Origin: Istiophorus platypterus | Taxonomy: Eukaryota; Chordata; Actinopteri; Istiophoriformes; Istiophoridae | Assembly: GCA_016859345.1 (NCBI GenBank) | Contig: CM029119.1 | Span: forward strand, 6,687,912-6,751,911 | Reading direction: 5' to 3' | DNA length: 64,000 nt | In this document: positions 44,305 through 57,479 of the stretch, in pieces | How positions within the stretch are numbered: the first letter of the stretch is position 1 | Layout: each line of letters starts with the position of its first letter | The notes under the pieces: generated by a model | Seen by the model: only the letters and a program-made list of their open reading frames with translations | The model's database searches: none | What the model was told of the DNA's origin: nothing | Made by a program: the position numbers and the translations under genes

Positions 44305-44343
44305 TGCAGACAGTTTATAAGCGATGTATATAAACTGTCTGCA
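44305..44343. repeat. Perfect 15-bp inverted repeat (hairpin)
   Basis: Arm tgcagacagtttata at 44305-44319 is the exact reverse complement of tataaactgtctgca at 44329-44343, with a 9-nt loop. Confidence 0.88.
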
Positions 44344-44554
44344 CGGAAAAAAACTAGACTCTCATCTACACAGTGAAATTAATTGATACATATATAATTC
44401 AAATCAAATAACGCCAAGGCGAGCAGATTTATCACGTCTGTAATTAGATAATCGTTACCCCTCTTTTCCCATTTACATAGCAGCCTGCATTCCATAGCCC
44501 TGCACTCTCCAATGGGCTTCAGCCACCACGTAGCCTATACACACGTACATATGC

Positions 44555-44561
44555 GCGCACA

Positions 44562-44622
<61 letters not shown>

Positions 44623-44640
44623 ACACACACACGCACACAC
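44555..44640. repeat. (CACG)n(CA)n microsatellite
   Basis: CACG units pass into CA runs interrupted by actcac. Confidence 0.88.
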
Positions 44641-46090
44641 AGCCCTATACAAAAACCTAAATTCTAGTGAAATTCTGAAGGTTTCCATTTGTTACTTAAA
44701 TGTGCTCTACGGCCAGTAGGATACCCGTGAACTAACATTAATGCATCACGGTCCATTAAAAAAAAACAAAAAAGACCTAAAAATTAAATTAACCTTTGCG
44801 GATGTGTAAAACTCATAAGTTGTTGTTCGATGTCCGTCAAATATATATAGGCTTTATACCTATTTGTTCAGCCTAGATAAGGATACAATAAAATTAGTGA
44901 CTTGAAAGGTTTTATCCCATATGCTGCATAAATAAAGCATAATGTCACCCATTCTGATTTCAGCAACTTGGGACATTTTAGGAACCCAGTGCCAGGATAT
45001 GTCGATCCAGCCTATACTGACAGTAGCCTGCCCGTACAGCCGATATTTATTTTGAAATGACTTGGCTTCCCTGTTCTCTCCCCCAGCAGTGTTGTCCTCA
45101 GCACTAATGACAGAGGGACAATAAAGAATCCTGTTCCGCAGCTCACAAAAGGGCTCCGCCACTTATAACAGAAATCTGCATTTAATTTATTTAGTGACAA
45201 GGAAAAGCCTTTTATAGCTTGATTTTTATTGGTTCTTTTTCACTTAAAAGGTGGGGGTTGGGTGTGTGTGTGTGTGTGTGTGTGTGTATAGATTAGAGTG
45301 TGTGTGTATGTGTGTGGAGAGAGAGAGAGAGAGAAAGCATAACAAACGCACCCCAGCCTTCTCTGGTCCGTGTGCCAGCGCGAGCTACCCTATAGTGTGT
45401 GTGCTCGTCTGTGTGTGTGTGTGTGTGTGTACGTGTGTGTGTGTTTGGGGGGGGGGGGTAATTAATGCGGATTGACTGATTGCTCTTGAAACAGACCGGT
45501 CCTGCGAGCGGATTGTCCTCGAGCAATGAAGCGTTCCTGACTGACACTTTCCACCTTCCCCTCTTCGCTTCCTTCTTCCCTGTTTTTTTCCCTCTCCCCC
45601 TCTTTCTTCCCCTCACACTACAACACGGTGTGCATGACTCTTCCTCCCCGGCGAGGAGCCACACATCCCCGGTCTCTTTTCCCAGCCGTCCAGCCCGAAC
45701 GGCCGAGGCAGTTTCTCCTTCCCTCTGGAGGTGTGGCGTCTTTGCACAACTCTGTCACATCTGAACGAATCGAAAAAGAAATATTTATGTAAATGTGAAT
45801 GCAGACACTTATTTATGGGCGAAGTTCAGATTTTCACGCTTTTGTATCCACCTACAGGCTGTGCAAGACCATATTTTTGTGCACCCTGACATGCATAAGT
45901 TCGGTGTTGCTTTTGTGAATATGAACTCTGCTGCAACTTTACTTCACGAAGAGTTATGTCTATTAAAAAAAAGACGAATACGCTGTTTTATGCACATTGA
46001 AAGGTGGGATAAGCTTGTTTAAAGCTGGTGCTGTACGAAGCAATGTATCCACACCATTCTGTTTAAACCTTTGAACATCTAATAGGACCA

Positions 46091-46600
46091 CATTAAAGAA
46101 AAGCATAATTCACAGTCATCGGGAAACACATTGGCGAGGCTGGTTTTAAACGAGGTCCAAATGGAGCGCCGTCTCCACGGGAGGCCCCTCCATACAGGGC
46201 AACCATCCTATTCTCAGCAGATATTTCTGATAGCGCTTTAATGATGAGCATTTCCAAACAGGGGTTGTTCACCAGGGAGACGCCCCGGTCGTCTAAAGGT
46301 GGTGCAACCCCATGAGACAATAGAGCCATATTAGAGTAGAAAAAAGCAATACGAAACGTGGCGCTGCCAAGCTTCTGGGCTGTGTTATGAAAAACAAGGC
46401 TGCTCTGTGCGCTCTGGGCGTGTAGCGGCGGGGATGTGGGAACATCGTTCAGAAACCTTTTTGTTTTTGCGGCCAACACACTGTAAATATCAGCCCCAAC
46501 AAACAACAGTACCATCCATAGCCGCCCGGAAGAAGATGAAGACGAAGAGCAAGACATGATGAAGTCAGAAGCTGACTGGACACAAAACAACATGACCTTT
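46091..46600. other. Complex low-repeat block, candidate conserved non-coding element
   Basis: Unique-looking balanced sequence (for example agccatattagagtagaaaa, gaaacgtggcgctgccaagc). A 166-codon minus-strand frame spans it, but the peptide shows no family resemblance and no convincing splice context, so I treat it as non-coding. Confidence 0.3.
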
Positions 46601-49477
46601 CCTTCTCTGTATGCGCGGGGCAGATGCTGCTATTTCTGATCATCCTGACAGAGAGGCTGGAGAGGAGGTCATGCCTCACAAAGGGGCCAGGAAATGTGAA
46701 ACGGTTGGCATGAAAAAATAAACAGGTAACAATGCTCCTACTTCTCCATCAAAAACGCTTTTAAAGACCGAGATTATGGAGAGAAGCCGTCGTGCCATGT
46801 ATGACTAAAAGCACATGTCAGCAGACACCTTTAGATCAAGAGGATGATGGTGCAGTAGAAGAGGAAGACGATGATGATGATGGGGACGAAGGGAATAGCA
46901 TGGGCACCAAATTAGTACCTGTCACACCGCCATATATCCGGCTGTAACCACCACCAGGCCTCTGTGGATGAGATGAAAGCGCCAGCATCTATTTATGGGC
47001 CATCAAAACATGCAGGTGGAGGCTTTAATTATCATTAGGCTACCATTTGAACATCCTGCCTGTGTTTGCGCTGTAAGCTCGTGTGTAGTTTTCTATTCAG
47101 TCAAAGAGGAGAATTGAATCTTAAAAGCTACCGAAATGTTGATATTATACGCGCCAATAATGGGATTAAATATATCGCGTGTTTGAAGTGTGACGGACAA
47201 GCTCAGCCCGGTGCCACCTCGGTTTGTATATTTGTCTCCCAAGATCTCTGCAGCACTCCCTCCTCTGCCAAAATGCACACACAGGCTACACTCGTGGGAC
47301 GTTGGAAATGAAAGACATCTTTGTGTCGTTGGGTTTTTTTTTTTAAGTTGTTCCAACCAGCAAAAGGAGATGATAAAACGTGTATTGTAAAATTGGGAAA
47401 AACCTCTTAACACAAAGCCTCCAAAAGACATGTGAAGACGTGTTTGTTCCATGGTGCAGTACAGTATTGGGTCGTAGGGTCAACAGGTCACCTGACTTTT
47501 TGCAATTCATCACTCAAAATTTCATGTAATGCAATCGATTCTTTCAGCAAAAACAAAGACTTATATTGCAGAAAAATTACTTTGCATGAGTCATAATGTT
47601 AACGGTAACCCGTAACGTCCACCAGCAAATGGCTCCCAAGAGGAGAAAAAAAAAAGCAGAAAACTTTCACCAAAAAGAAAAACATTTTTGATATTTACTC
47701 ATCCTGTCCTCTTGCAGACTGTTGCTCAACCACGTTGGTCATATGTTGACCATACTGTTGGTTAAGGACCCCCCCCCCCCCAAAGCATCTAATCACATCA
47801 CATCCCTGAGCCTGGACCGTGTCCCAAAAGAAAACCCATCCGCAAACAAGTTCATTCTGAATTTATAGTTGACGCTGCATGTCGAACTGAAACATGTGGG
47901 ACTGAAGAACCTGCAGTGTCTGACAAAGTTAAACATTCAAAAGAGAAGAAGTAACTACAACCTTGGCTGAACTATAAACCACTCATGTATCCAATAACCA
48001 CTACACGATCCAGAAAATAACACGGTTTTATTACTTGCATGATCTATTCATGTATGTATAACTATATTGTCATATAGCTGCAAATTATAATATTTAACAA
48101 TGTTTTTACCAAAATTGTCTTTAACTTGCCTGTCGTTGTACTCTACTATCTGCCCAGATAATATCGATGAAATGAGCAGTGTCTCCTAACTGAGTCTGTG
48201 TCATTTATTTAACGTGTGTTCTCTCTGAAATAAAAATATACATAAATTAAAATAAAATAAAATAAAACGTTTTTTTTTTCTAAGACACTACAAACTCACA
48301 AAAATTATGTGTTTGAGCGATTAGACGAAGAAGTAAAGCAGGTGTTTAATGTAGACTTTCCTACACTGGACACTGAAGCTGAACAGTAATATGAGGACGT
48401 ATTTATTTTTCTTTTCTGCAGCTAAAGTGCTAATGTGTACGTTCAAATGCAAAAAAAAGGAAACTTTGGATGGGCGTGAACATTATATTTGACTCGACTC
48501 CATGACATGAACCACAATTATTCATAAATTACAAATGTGTGCCTGTGAATCTGCAAAAACACTTATATAAATAAATAAGGGTATCGTCCTATTACTGTAT
48601 AAGCAAGTTAATGAAACAGGAATCTATGGTGTAAATGTTATAAGACTCTGGACCTATATCTGAATATCTGAACACTTTACTTTTTCTTTGTCAGACTAAG
48701 TCAGAAATGTGATTTGGAAAAGACCTGTGTCATCTCGCATGGGTGACTATATGTCCAGCAGTGCTACCAGAAGCTTTCAGTGTGTGTGGGTTTACTTGTG
48801 TGTGTGAGGGGGAGAAGCAGATAAACTGCAATTCCGTATCCTTACACAGAGTTAACATGTAACTTAATATAACATGTGTAACTCTGACAAACTATAAGAG
48901 GCAATTCTAGAGCAGCTAAGGGAGACTACACTTGGTTGAACTGTGTTTGTGTGCGTGCGTGCGCGTGTTTGCGCGTGCGTGTGCGCCACTATATTGGAAC
49001 AAGCCCCCCCCCCCTCCCAGGCCTCAACTGACGAACCCTCTTACATTAACTGCATAGTCAGTGTTCAGAAAGGGATTAAGATTTTTCACTCATAAAAACA
49101 TGCAGCCATCCACATTAGTCCATACAGTCTGGTAGTTATTTAACACTGTAGGATTAAAGAGAAAGACATCTGCGTTTGTTGGAAGCCTATGGTGCCGATT
49201 ACGCAAAGTTTTCTCGTGTTTTAGTCCTAAAAGAAAAGTAGCCTAAACCGCATAATCACTGCCTGTCCAGACACACAAATAAATAAATTGAATTTTTTTT
49301 TCCTTGAGCACATTATGGACGCTGGAGCCACAAATAAAAACCGCTCTAGGGCTGATCCAAAAAATCAAGACTTCATAAACCGCAAGTGTCAAAACTGCGT
49401 GAAAATACAATCTATTATATATACTATAATAGGTTGGATATACCATTCTATTATCTATAATATACATACACCATTAT

Positions 49478-49492
49478 ATATATATATATATA

Positions 49493-49536
<44 letters not shown>
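49478..49536. repeat. (AT)n microsatellite
   Basis: AT runs broken by tctctc. Confidence 0.9.
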
Positions 49537-49539
<3 letters not shown>

Positions 49540-50184
49540 AGAGAGATTAAATCACGCTTAAACACACAAAACAAAATACCTACCTATTAAACGATCGTCT
49601 CCATATAGCACATCATTGTGTTAATGGATATAAATTGAGAAAGACACGACAAAAAGAAACAAAAAACAATCTTTCTTCTTCGCTAAACTTAACAACCCGC
49701 TGAAGAAAAATCCAGCTTCTACGCGCTGCATCCACACCACCTCGCATTCAGACGTATGGACTTAAATAGCGCTCCGCTTCTTACACATTACTGTCGCTCT
49801 CACTGCTGAATTTATCCACCGAGGGGTTTTCCCGTCTAGAAGGGCCGGATCCTGTGGACGTGAGTCTCCGTGAAGGATGTATAACGGCAAATTTATGCCT
49901 GGGTGACGCGTCCTCTCCGTCTCTCCCACAATGGATCTGACAATAAACAGAAAATCGATGGAGAAACTCTGTATTTCTCTCTCCCCTCTTTCTCTCCCAT
50001 GCACTCCCTCGTCTTGTCAAGGAGACCAGAAGGGAGCTTTCTTGCATTTTCTGTTTTTTTTTTTTTTTCTTAAATCAGGGGAGGGGGCATCAAGCATGCT
50101 CGTGAGTTGTACTCACTAGAAATACACCCACTTCCATCCCCACCAACAAAGACGTATCCTACAAGTAACCTACACTTACGCACC

Positions 50185-50224
<40 letters not shown>

Positions 50225-50283
50225 CTGAACAGTATTGTTTTGTTTGCGTTTGTGATTGTGCTGAACCGGATCTGTGCGTGGAG

Positions 50284-50337
50284 GTGGTGGTGGTGGTGGT
50301 GGTGGAGGAGAAGGAGGAGGAGGAGGAGGAGGAGGAA
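50284..50337. repeat. (GGT)n(GGA)n trinucleotide repeat
   Basis: About seven GGT units, then GGA and AGG units. Confidence 0.9.
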
Positions 50338-50569
50338 GGCCTATCATTCCTTCCCCATGCATCTTTCTGATATTCAGCAAGAGATTTGCACCACAGTGGC
50401 CCCTCGCCTCCTCCGCCCTCCACAAGTTCTATCAAAGTGAACTACGAGCTTTCGGGCCATCATTCCTCTGTTTATGCACCGTGTGTTTAACCCACAGCTG
50501 TGATGTAGTGCAAGGCCACACCAAACTGCTCGTTTTTTATATTTACGGAATAGTTCGAATGAGCTCTTC

Positions 50570-51600
50570 TCTGGAAATCTAATTGATATTTGTTTATAGT
50601 GGCGGTTGTTTGTCAAACGATAGGCCTAATTACCGCCTGGAGGTCACAGTTTACCCGCCTTTTTAAAATTCACCACCAGCTACATCAGTGCCTGCTATAT
50701 ATAGCTGCTCTCCCGAGTTTCAGAGGCAATTTTGTTCTGAGGATGAGCGGCCAGCCCAGGCAAATAGTGCCATGCGCACACGGCTTCAATTGTAAGAGCA
50801 CTATAAACATTTAGCACAGGCGTTAAAGAGTCTACGGCCTTTCTGCGAGGTTGCCCCGCAGCCCTTGATCAAGTCCAAACGATCCAGACAAGTTTGTGCG
50901 TAAAAGTGAATTTATCTTCCGCTCTCGCTCCACAGAAAATGGAGCCCAGTGTGCTTCGCTGTATCGCTGTGGACTACAGAAACAAAGGCATGATTGCAGC
51001 CAATCGTGCGGTAAAAAAAAAAAAAAAACACAAGCAGAGTTTCCATTCGGGGAAGCGTTTTTACTGATAAAGCACCTATGCGTAAAACCAGTCGGCCCGC
51101 AGGTTGGAGATGAATGCGGAAGACGCGACGCGTACGAGCTGCGGCTTGGAAATGCTCGCAGAGTATTAATTGCGGTGGTTGTTGGAGTCTCCTTCGCAAA
51201 CAGGACCTCAGCCTCGGCTTTCTCTTCTGCCCCTGCAGCCCCCACTGGCTGCCCCGCGGGTCACCGCTTCAGGAGCACCACGTCACCACTTTAACCCCTG
51301 CATCGCCGCGCCCGGGACGGAAGCGTGGCCCAGAGCGGTGCGGGGTTGTGCACAGGGGAGGGGATCCCCAAATTGGGATGCGGGGACCCTCCAGGGCGCC
51401 CAGAAGGGCGGGTCCAGGGGGTCTCCGGCAAATTAGGAACAGGCTTCTCCCAATTTAATTCAATTCGCTGTAAATTCGCCCTGCTACAGCTCATATTAGA
51501 ATAAATGCTCCAATTAGACTGCATGGGTACGGTTATTGTTGTTAACTCGGTACTTACAGTGTACAAGTTGTGGACATAGTTTAGAAAAGATATCTCTCTA
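50570..51600. promoter_or_regulatory. Candidate conserved regulatory block with CpG-rich core
   Basis: Complex sequence with homeodomain-type cores (ggcctaattaccgcctggag; gctccaattagac) on both sides of a CpG-rich core at about 50930-51430 (gcatcgccgcgcccgggacg). No coding exon fits it. The call is by texture only. Confidence 0.3.
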
Positions 51601-53546
51601 CTTGCAAATTTCAAATAAATGCAACTGAAAATCTTAAGTCAGAAGCAACGTGGTGGGAAAGTTAAGATTTGAATCACACTTTTTTCTCATCTGTGCTATA
51701 TCTTCTGTATAGAAAAATGATTAAAGGGGTTTTGTCATATCAAGCAAATCAAGCTCTTTCCTGTTTTGATCTTCCCACAAAATAACATTTAAAATATAAA
51801 TGTAGAAGCCAAATCAAGACCAAACACACCCAAATAACCCGAATTCCCAGATGGAGCAGTAAACTCATAACAGTACACAGCAGCCTAATCTGGAGGTCAG
51901 TGAACTGAGCTGACACATGGAAACTTTAGTGACATCAGAAATTCCCATCTAACAGCAAGGGATATGCTTTGCCATCCCCAGTAGGCAGATCCACCTAAAT
52001 AAACCCACAGAAGTCCAAGCTAAATAATTCCATTATGACTCTTCCTAACCATTGTTGTCCTCATCAGCTGTGTTGAAAAACAGAAACTATTCTCAAGAAC
52101 AAAAGCAACAATACATATATATAAATCCTTCCAGTATGCTTTTGGCTTTGCCTTTGAATTAATTTATGGGAAGGGGAAGTGGGAGGGTCCAAACAGACTC
52201 CACCCACCAAGGAACGTGACCTTTATTTGTCTCCATAATAGCCTACTGTTGTATTGTGGGTCATGCAGTTGGGCTCCATATATATACTGTATTTATATAA
52301 AGTATCTTATTATATGTCTGTTATATTCTCATTTAAATGACCACATATTTAAATTTCAAAACTTCCACATGTACTTGTGCCTTTTTTTAATTACATAAAT
52401 CTTTTTTGTGTATTTCTATTCCAAAATTCTATTCCTGTCACTTCAAAGGGAGTCAACTGTTTTTGGTTTTCACTGAATGCCTCCCAACCATGACCCAAAC
52501 AGATATCATCAGAGTCTTTTGAACAAACCCAGCTTAATTGTCCCGTTGTCTAAATGATCATAACTTTATCTTTTCGGCAAGCATTTTGTGTTTTGAATTT
52601 TCATTTTTGAGGAAAACATAGCTTATGCAATACATTTTCTCTGTCACTTTTAGACACATTCAAACACTCAGCTCCTTCTGCTTTATATTTAATCAAAAAC
52701 AACTTCCCCTTCTCTGGAAATGTCTCTAAATTGTCCAGCAAGCCACCAAGGAAACTTTTTTTGACTTCCTATCATAGGTCCACGTCTTTCAGCTTGCCTT
52801 TCAGCTGTTCGAGTAACGTGTATGCAAACTGACCTCAGATCAAACTGTTAAATTGATGCCATCCACATCCATCTATTTGGCCTCTGATGAAGGACAGATC
52901 TGTTGCACTCAGTCATACCAACGCTTGCAGCCTGAAATGATTAGAACTATCTCACACAAGGCCAGTTTATAGAGAAACCCCTGACCAGTCCGGACCCTCA
53001 CTGCTCTACACTCAGCCTGTGTTTGGTAAACAAACCTCACTAAGATGCTATCAGAGGTGTCAGCTGGTTTTCACTCATGGATTCCTTCTTACACTGTGGG
53101 CTACATATGCTGCACCTGTTGGAGCAAGGTTATGTCTTGTGGATTTAAAACATCTTTTTTCCTAAGCATGCATGCATTTTTCGCCTTTGGGGTGTGAAAG
53201 TCCTTAAATAGTATCATTTTCTAGTTGTTTACAAAAACATCATACTGTATGTCATTATGCACTAAACACATTTACACAGGAAACATCTGCAATGTTCATT
53301 ACAAAACACAGCAGCTGCAGAAAAGACAATACTTGTCCTTTACAGCATTTGGCCTGTGTGTTTTCCGACAAGCTTTTAAGCCAATCATGATGTTTTACAC
53401 ATATGGCAGTATTGATAAATGTGGACAAATGTTTGAGATTTACGTGATGCTTCTCATTTGCTGTGGTGTAATTCAGTTGCTCATTCTTAACCCTGTTCAG
53501 AGACTGCTCTCCTGCTGAGTGTGTGTGTATGTGGACCCTTGATATT

Positions 53547-53550
<4 letters not shown>

Positions 53551-53592
<42 letters not shown>

Positions 53593-53606
53593 GGTGTGTG
53601 TGTGTA

Positions 53607-53637
<31 letters not shown>
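53551..53637. repeat. (GT)n microsatellite, interrupted
   Basis: GT runs with tatgggtg and tatgtgcg interruptions. Confidence 0.9.
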
Positions 53638-53638
<1 letters not shown>

Positions 53639-53823
53639 ACACAGCTGCAATAGGTTAAGGATCAGACATTAAACCTGTCTCTGGTTCCAATTTGAGGCCA
53701 ACTCTTCTTTGGCAAATGGAAAACACTTCAAGGTGCCACCGGACCTAAAGACGGTGCCGCTTTCCACAGTTTACATGGTCATGTGATTTTTGGAAGTTGT
53801 GTGCCCCGGAGGCACATGCACTG

Positions 53824-53829
<6 letters not shown>

Positions 53830-53897
<68 letters not shown>
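53830..53897. repeat. (CA)n microsatellite
   Basis: About 34 CA units. Confidence 0.93.
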
Positions 53898-53898
<1 letters not shown>

Positions 53899-56800
53899 GT
53901 CTCTACAGACACACACACTCCTTCGAGTTTATAGAGGCCCAGTGACCCCATAGGTGAGCATAGCTGCATAACTGAGACAGCCACAAAAGGGTGAGCTAAG
54001 AGAGCAAAGCATCCTGGGATATGACTTCTTGCCAAAGCACTAAATTCTTTCATCTTTGCTCTCATATTGTAATGCATATCAGTCATAAAAGAGTGTTACA
54101 TCACTGGACACACAGTGCTGCCTTTATCTTGAATCTGCCATGTAGGTCTTCATCTCTGCATATGAGTTATGGCCTGTATGCATATTCTATGAAGCCACAT
54201 TAAAACACAGTGTACTAAAGTGACAAACAGAGACATCTCTTAAACGTCATGCAAGGCCATTCACCCCTCCATGCCGTCGTCTATCCATCCTCCTCTCTTT
54301 AAGCTTTTTTTTATTGCAGCTGCTAATGCAGCAGCCAGGACAGAAACAAAGCTAGCTTTGTGACCCCCCCCCCCGCCGCTGTCTGCTGACGCTTGCTTGT
54401 TCTCCATGTCACCCCCTAGCCCTTGTTCCCCTTCCAATCTTTCACTAAAAACTTCTTTTCTTCCCTTTATAATTTTTTTTCCGCCCCCTTCCCTCCACAT
54501 CTGCAGCAGCATCACGCGGCCTGGCATGGTCGGGCCTGGAGAGTCATGTGATCTTCACAGTGGCTGCTGCCTGGGAGAAGAAAAGGGAAGTGTGTGTCGG
54601 AACCGTTTTGTGGCCCAGCAGGGAGGTCAGAGGTCAACTCAACGCTGATCCAATGAGTTCAAGCCACAAAAGGACTGACTCAATTTTATTCTGCCTTTCT
54701 TCCCTCTTTTTGCTCCTTGTAATGCTATCTTTCTTTTATTCCTTGCTTTGTGGCCTCTGGTTTGACCCAAATGTCTCTTTTGGAAGCCTGGGGCTGATTG
54801 CAATTAGAAATGCACAGATGCAGTTAGTAAACCTAAACATCACCAGAATATCAGTCCCTTCACAACGGGAAGCCCCAGAGCTGGACAGTGAATATTCAGG
54901 GAATAAGAACCTCAGTCTGTACATTCATTGTTCAAATGGCAAAAAGAAGCCGAGTGTCTAAACCCCAGAAGGAGTGTGAGATTAGTTTGAGGAACGAATG
55001 AAAACTGCTGGGCTTTAAACTCGACAACACTGGATTCTGGGCTGAACAGATCCACAGATTAAAACTGCAATAAGACTCACAAGAACTTGGAATCAAGTCT
55101 CAATTGTTGTGACTTTCATGATTATAGCTAAAAAAATATATAAAGGTCTATTGGTAGAAATCACAGATCACCAACAAATCCTTAATGAGGAGAAAATAAA
55201 GATACATTCAGTTAACCTCTGACCAGTTCTGAGTAAAATCTGTTTCTCCTAACAACAATAGCTCGTGTATACACCCTCTATTAATCATGGGACCAAGTGG
55301 ATGTGGTGATACCAGGGGCTAGGGAACGAGTGAAAAGTTTCATTCTACTCAGCTACTGGCAGGGAGCTGAGTAACATTTGGGAAAAAAAATGGAATGGTT
55401 TATGGGCTCATAGTAAATATAATCATGATTGCTCTGTGTTTGTTTTTGTTTTAACCAAAATGTGGTTACAAGAAACCTCTTAATTGCTCTATGGTTTCAT
55501 CAGCCCATAGCTGATGGATCCACCAGATAACACAGAAATCCATTTGATTGCTTTTGGAATTTACTAATAAATAAAAAAGGGTAAAAATTATTGACTTATT
55601 CTACAGAAAAATACGTAGAAAAATCTGTATATTGTGCTGTAAATGTCTCTGCAGCTTACAATGGCTCCCTGCAGACACACACACTGTCACTGCCTCCTTC
55701 GACACAGCTGACAATTCCTCACCACCCTCCTCCTCCAATATCACCCAGGTAGCCGTGTCCATAAAGACAGATATGTTTATGTGGCATGTTGTGGAGGACT
55801 TTACATGAAACAGATGCATTAAAACATCCATCTTACTTGGATGGAATCATTCCACCCTTCCTACTCCCTCCCCTCTCTCTCTGCTCTTCCCCCAGCCAGC
55901 TATCGTCATCTCTAGCAACAAGTGGCCTCTTCCCCAGATGAATTTTTACACCAGTGGTAATGCAGTCTGCTCCTGACATGAAGCAAATGGGGGTGTTTCA
56001 TTGATTGTGCTCAGAGGTGACAGGTATACATGGAGGAAGTGGGTTTATTGTTCACAAAAATATAACAAGTGCATGCATACACGCTTACACCTAAATACAC
56101 CACACACCGCTTTGAGGCTTTCCACCCCCCCACCACCCCCTCTCCTCTTGATCAACCTGAGTGAACAGGCCACTAAAATAAAATTTTAGTGCCGTGGTAA
56201 TGTTGCAGAGCAGCATGGCGCCACAGCTAATGGGGGGATCATATCTACATCCCCGTTCCTTCACCCAGCTCCATGTTAAACCCCAGCGTCTGTCATCATC
56301 TTGTGCGCTCGGTGAGGGATACAACAGGCCCGAAAGTTCAAATGTCCGCACATAAAACGAAAATAGAATTACAACACTGTAATGTTTCTGTGCTGGAGAG
56401 GCATTGAAGGAAGGCGGAGAACCAGTCAGTGAGCGCGCTTGTAGGGCTTCTTCGACTGTTGCGGAGGAAAGGTTGTGTAGTTTATGAAATTCCCCCGGCG
56501 GGACTTGATTTAATTAAGAAAGCGCTCCTCATGGAAAGAAGGAAAGAAAGTAGAAAGTAAAACAAATAAAAACATTAGTTTGGTGATTAATGGTAATTAA
56601 TGTACAACTGCAGCAAGTTACATTTTTCCTGCACTGTGTAACTTATAATTGGGTGTTCCTGCACAAACATGATGCATATAGTGTCAGTGTTCAGCAGACA
56701 AACTCAACATGTTTTATCAAATCAGCGGCTGGTAGTGCCTGCCAGTGAAAGTACCTGTGTGTGTGTGTATACATCATGTGAGTAGAGCATTATTAGGCCT

Positions 56801-57479
56801 TTCTGGGGAGTTATCCATTAATTCGGGGTTAAAGTCCATTTGCATCTAGACAAAAGGGACATGGGCCATCCATCTCCAGGCAGAGAGGAAGGGGGTAACA
56901 GAGGGGGGAGAGAGGAGGGAAAGGGGGATATGTGTATTTGTGTGTTAGTGTGTGTGTCTGTGTTATTGTGTGTGTTAGTGTGTGTGTGTGTGTGTGCGCA
57001 TGTGAGAGGGAGGTGAACCGTCCCCTTGCAGATAAATCTGTTGCCCTCAGGGGTGCGTTTACATAGGTGAGGACTGACTGTTCTGCAAGCCGAGAGTGAT
57101 TTATCTGAAAATACCACCAGTAACCACACACACACACACACACCTAGAGCACCTCTCTGAATCAATCCCTTCACTATGAATGAAGCAACCTATTTCACTT
57201 CCAGGGTGTGTGTATGGACTTACTCACAGCTGCAGACTTGCTCACATGCATGCAAACACTAATATACACAAAAACAGAGGCGAACAACACACACATACAC
57301 CTACTCACTGCTCGACAAAAATCCATTCCTTATACTTTCAAAAAAGATGAGAAAAAAAAGACCATAATCTATATTTGAAAGAAGATGAAAGTTGATTTCC
57401 TTTTGCAGAGGATTTTTTTTTTACTGCAGCTGCTTTCTCATCCTGAATGTAGATCCTCCCTCACACACCCACAGAAAGG

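Larger units (their letters stand above)
43800..46090. other. Non-coding interval with AT repeats, hairpin and CA repeats
   Basis: Contains an AT-rich simple run (44040-44095), a 17-bp direct duplication (44106-44139), a perfect 15-bp hairpin (44305-44343), CA/CACG repeats (44555-44640) and GT/GA repeats (45262-45450). No coding exon was recognised. Confidence 0.6.
46601..50560. other. Non-coding interval, AT-rich
   Basis: Contains a possible conserved block near 46980-47060 (ggctttaattatcattaggc), an (AT)n run (49478-49536), and CA, GGT and GGA repeats near 50187-50337. No gene was recognised. Confidence 0.55.
51601..57380. other. Non-coding interval
   Basis: AT-rich sequence with GT repeats at 53551-53637, CA at 53830-53897, a poly-C run at 54365-54374 and GT repeats at 56938-56998. 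Open frames here are short and show no family resemblance. Confidence 0.55.

Noticed and set aside
49288..49590. 100-codon frame ending in Ile-Tyr repeats
   Set aside because: Its C-terminal half is the (AT)n microsatellite; no family resemblance.
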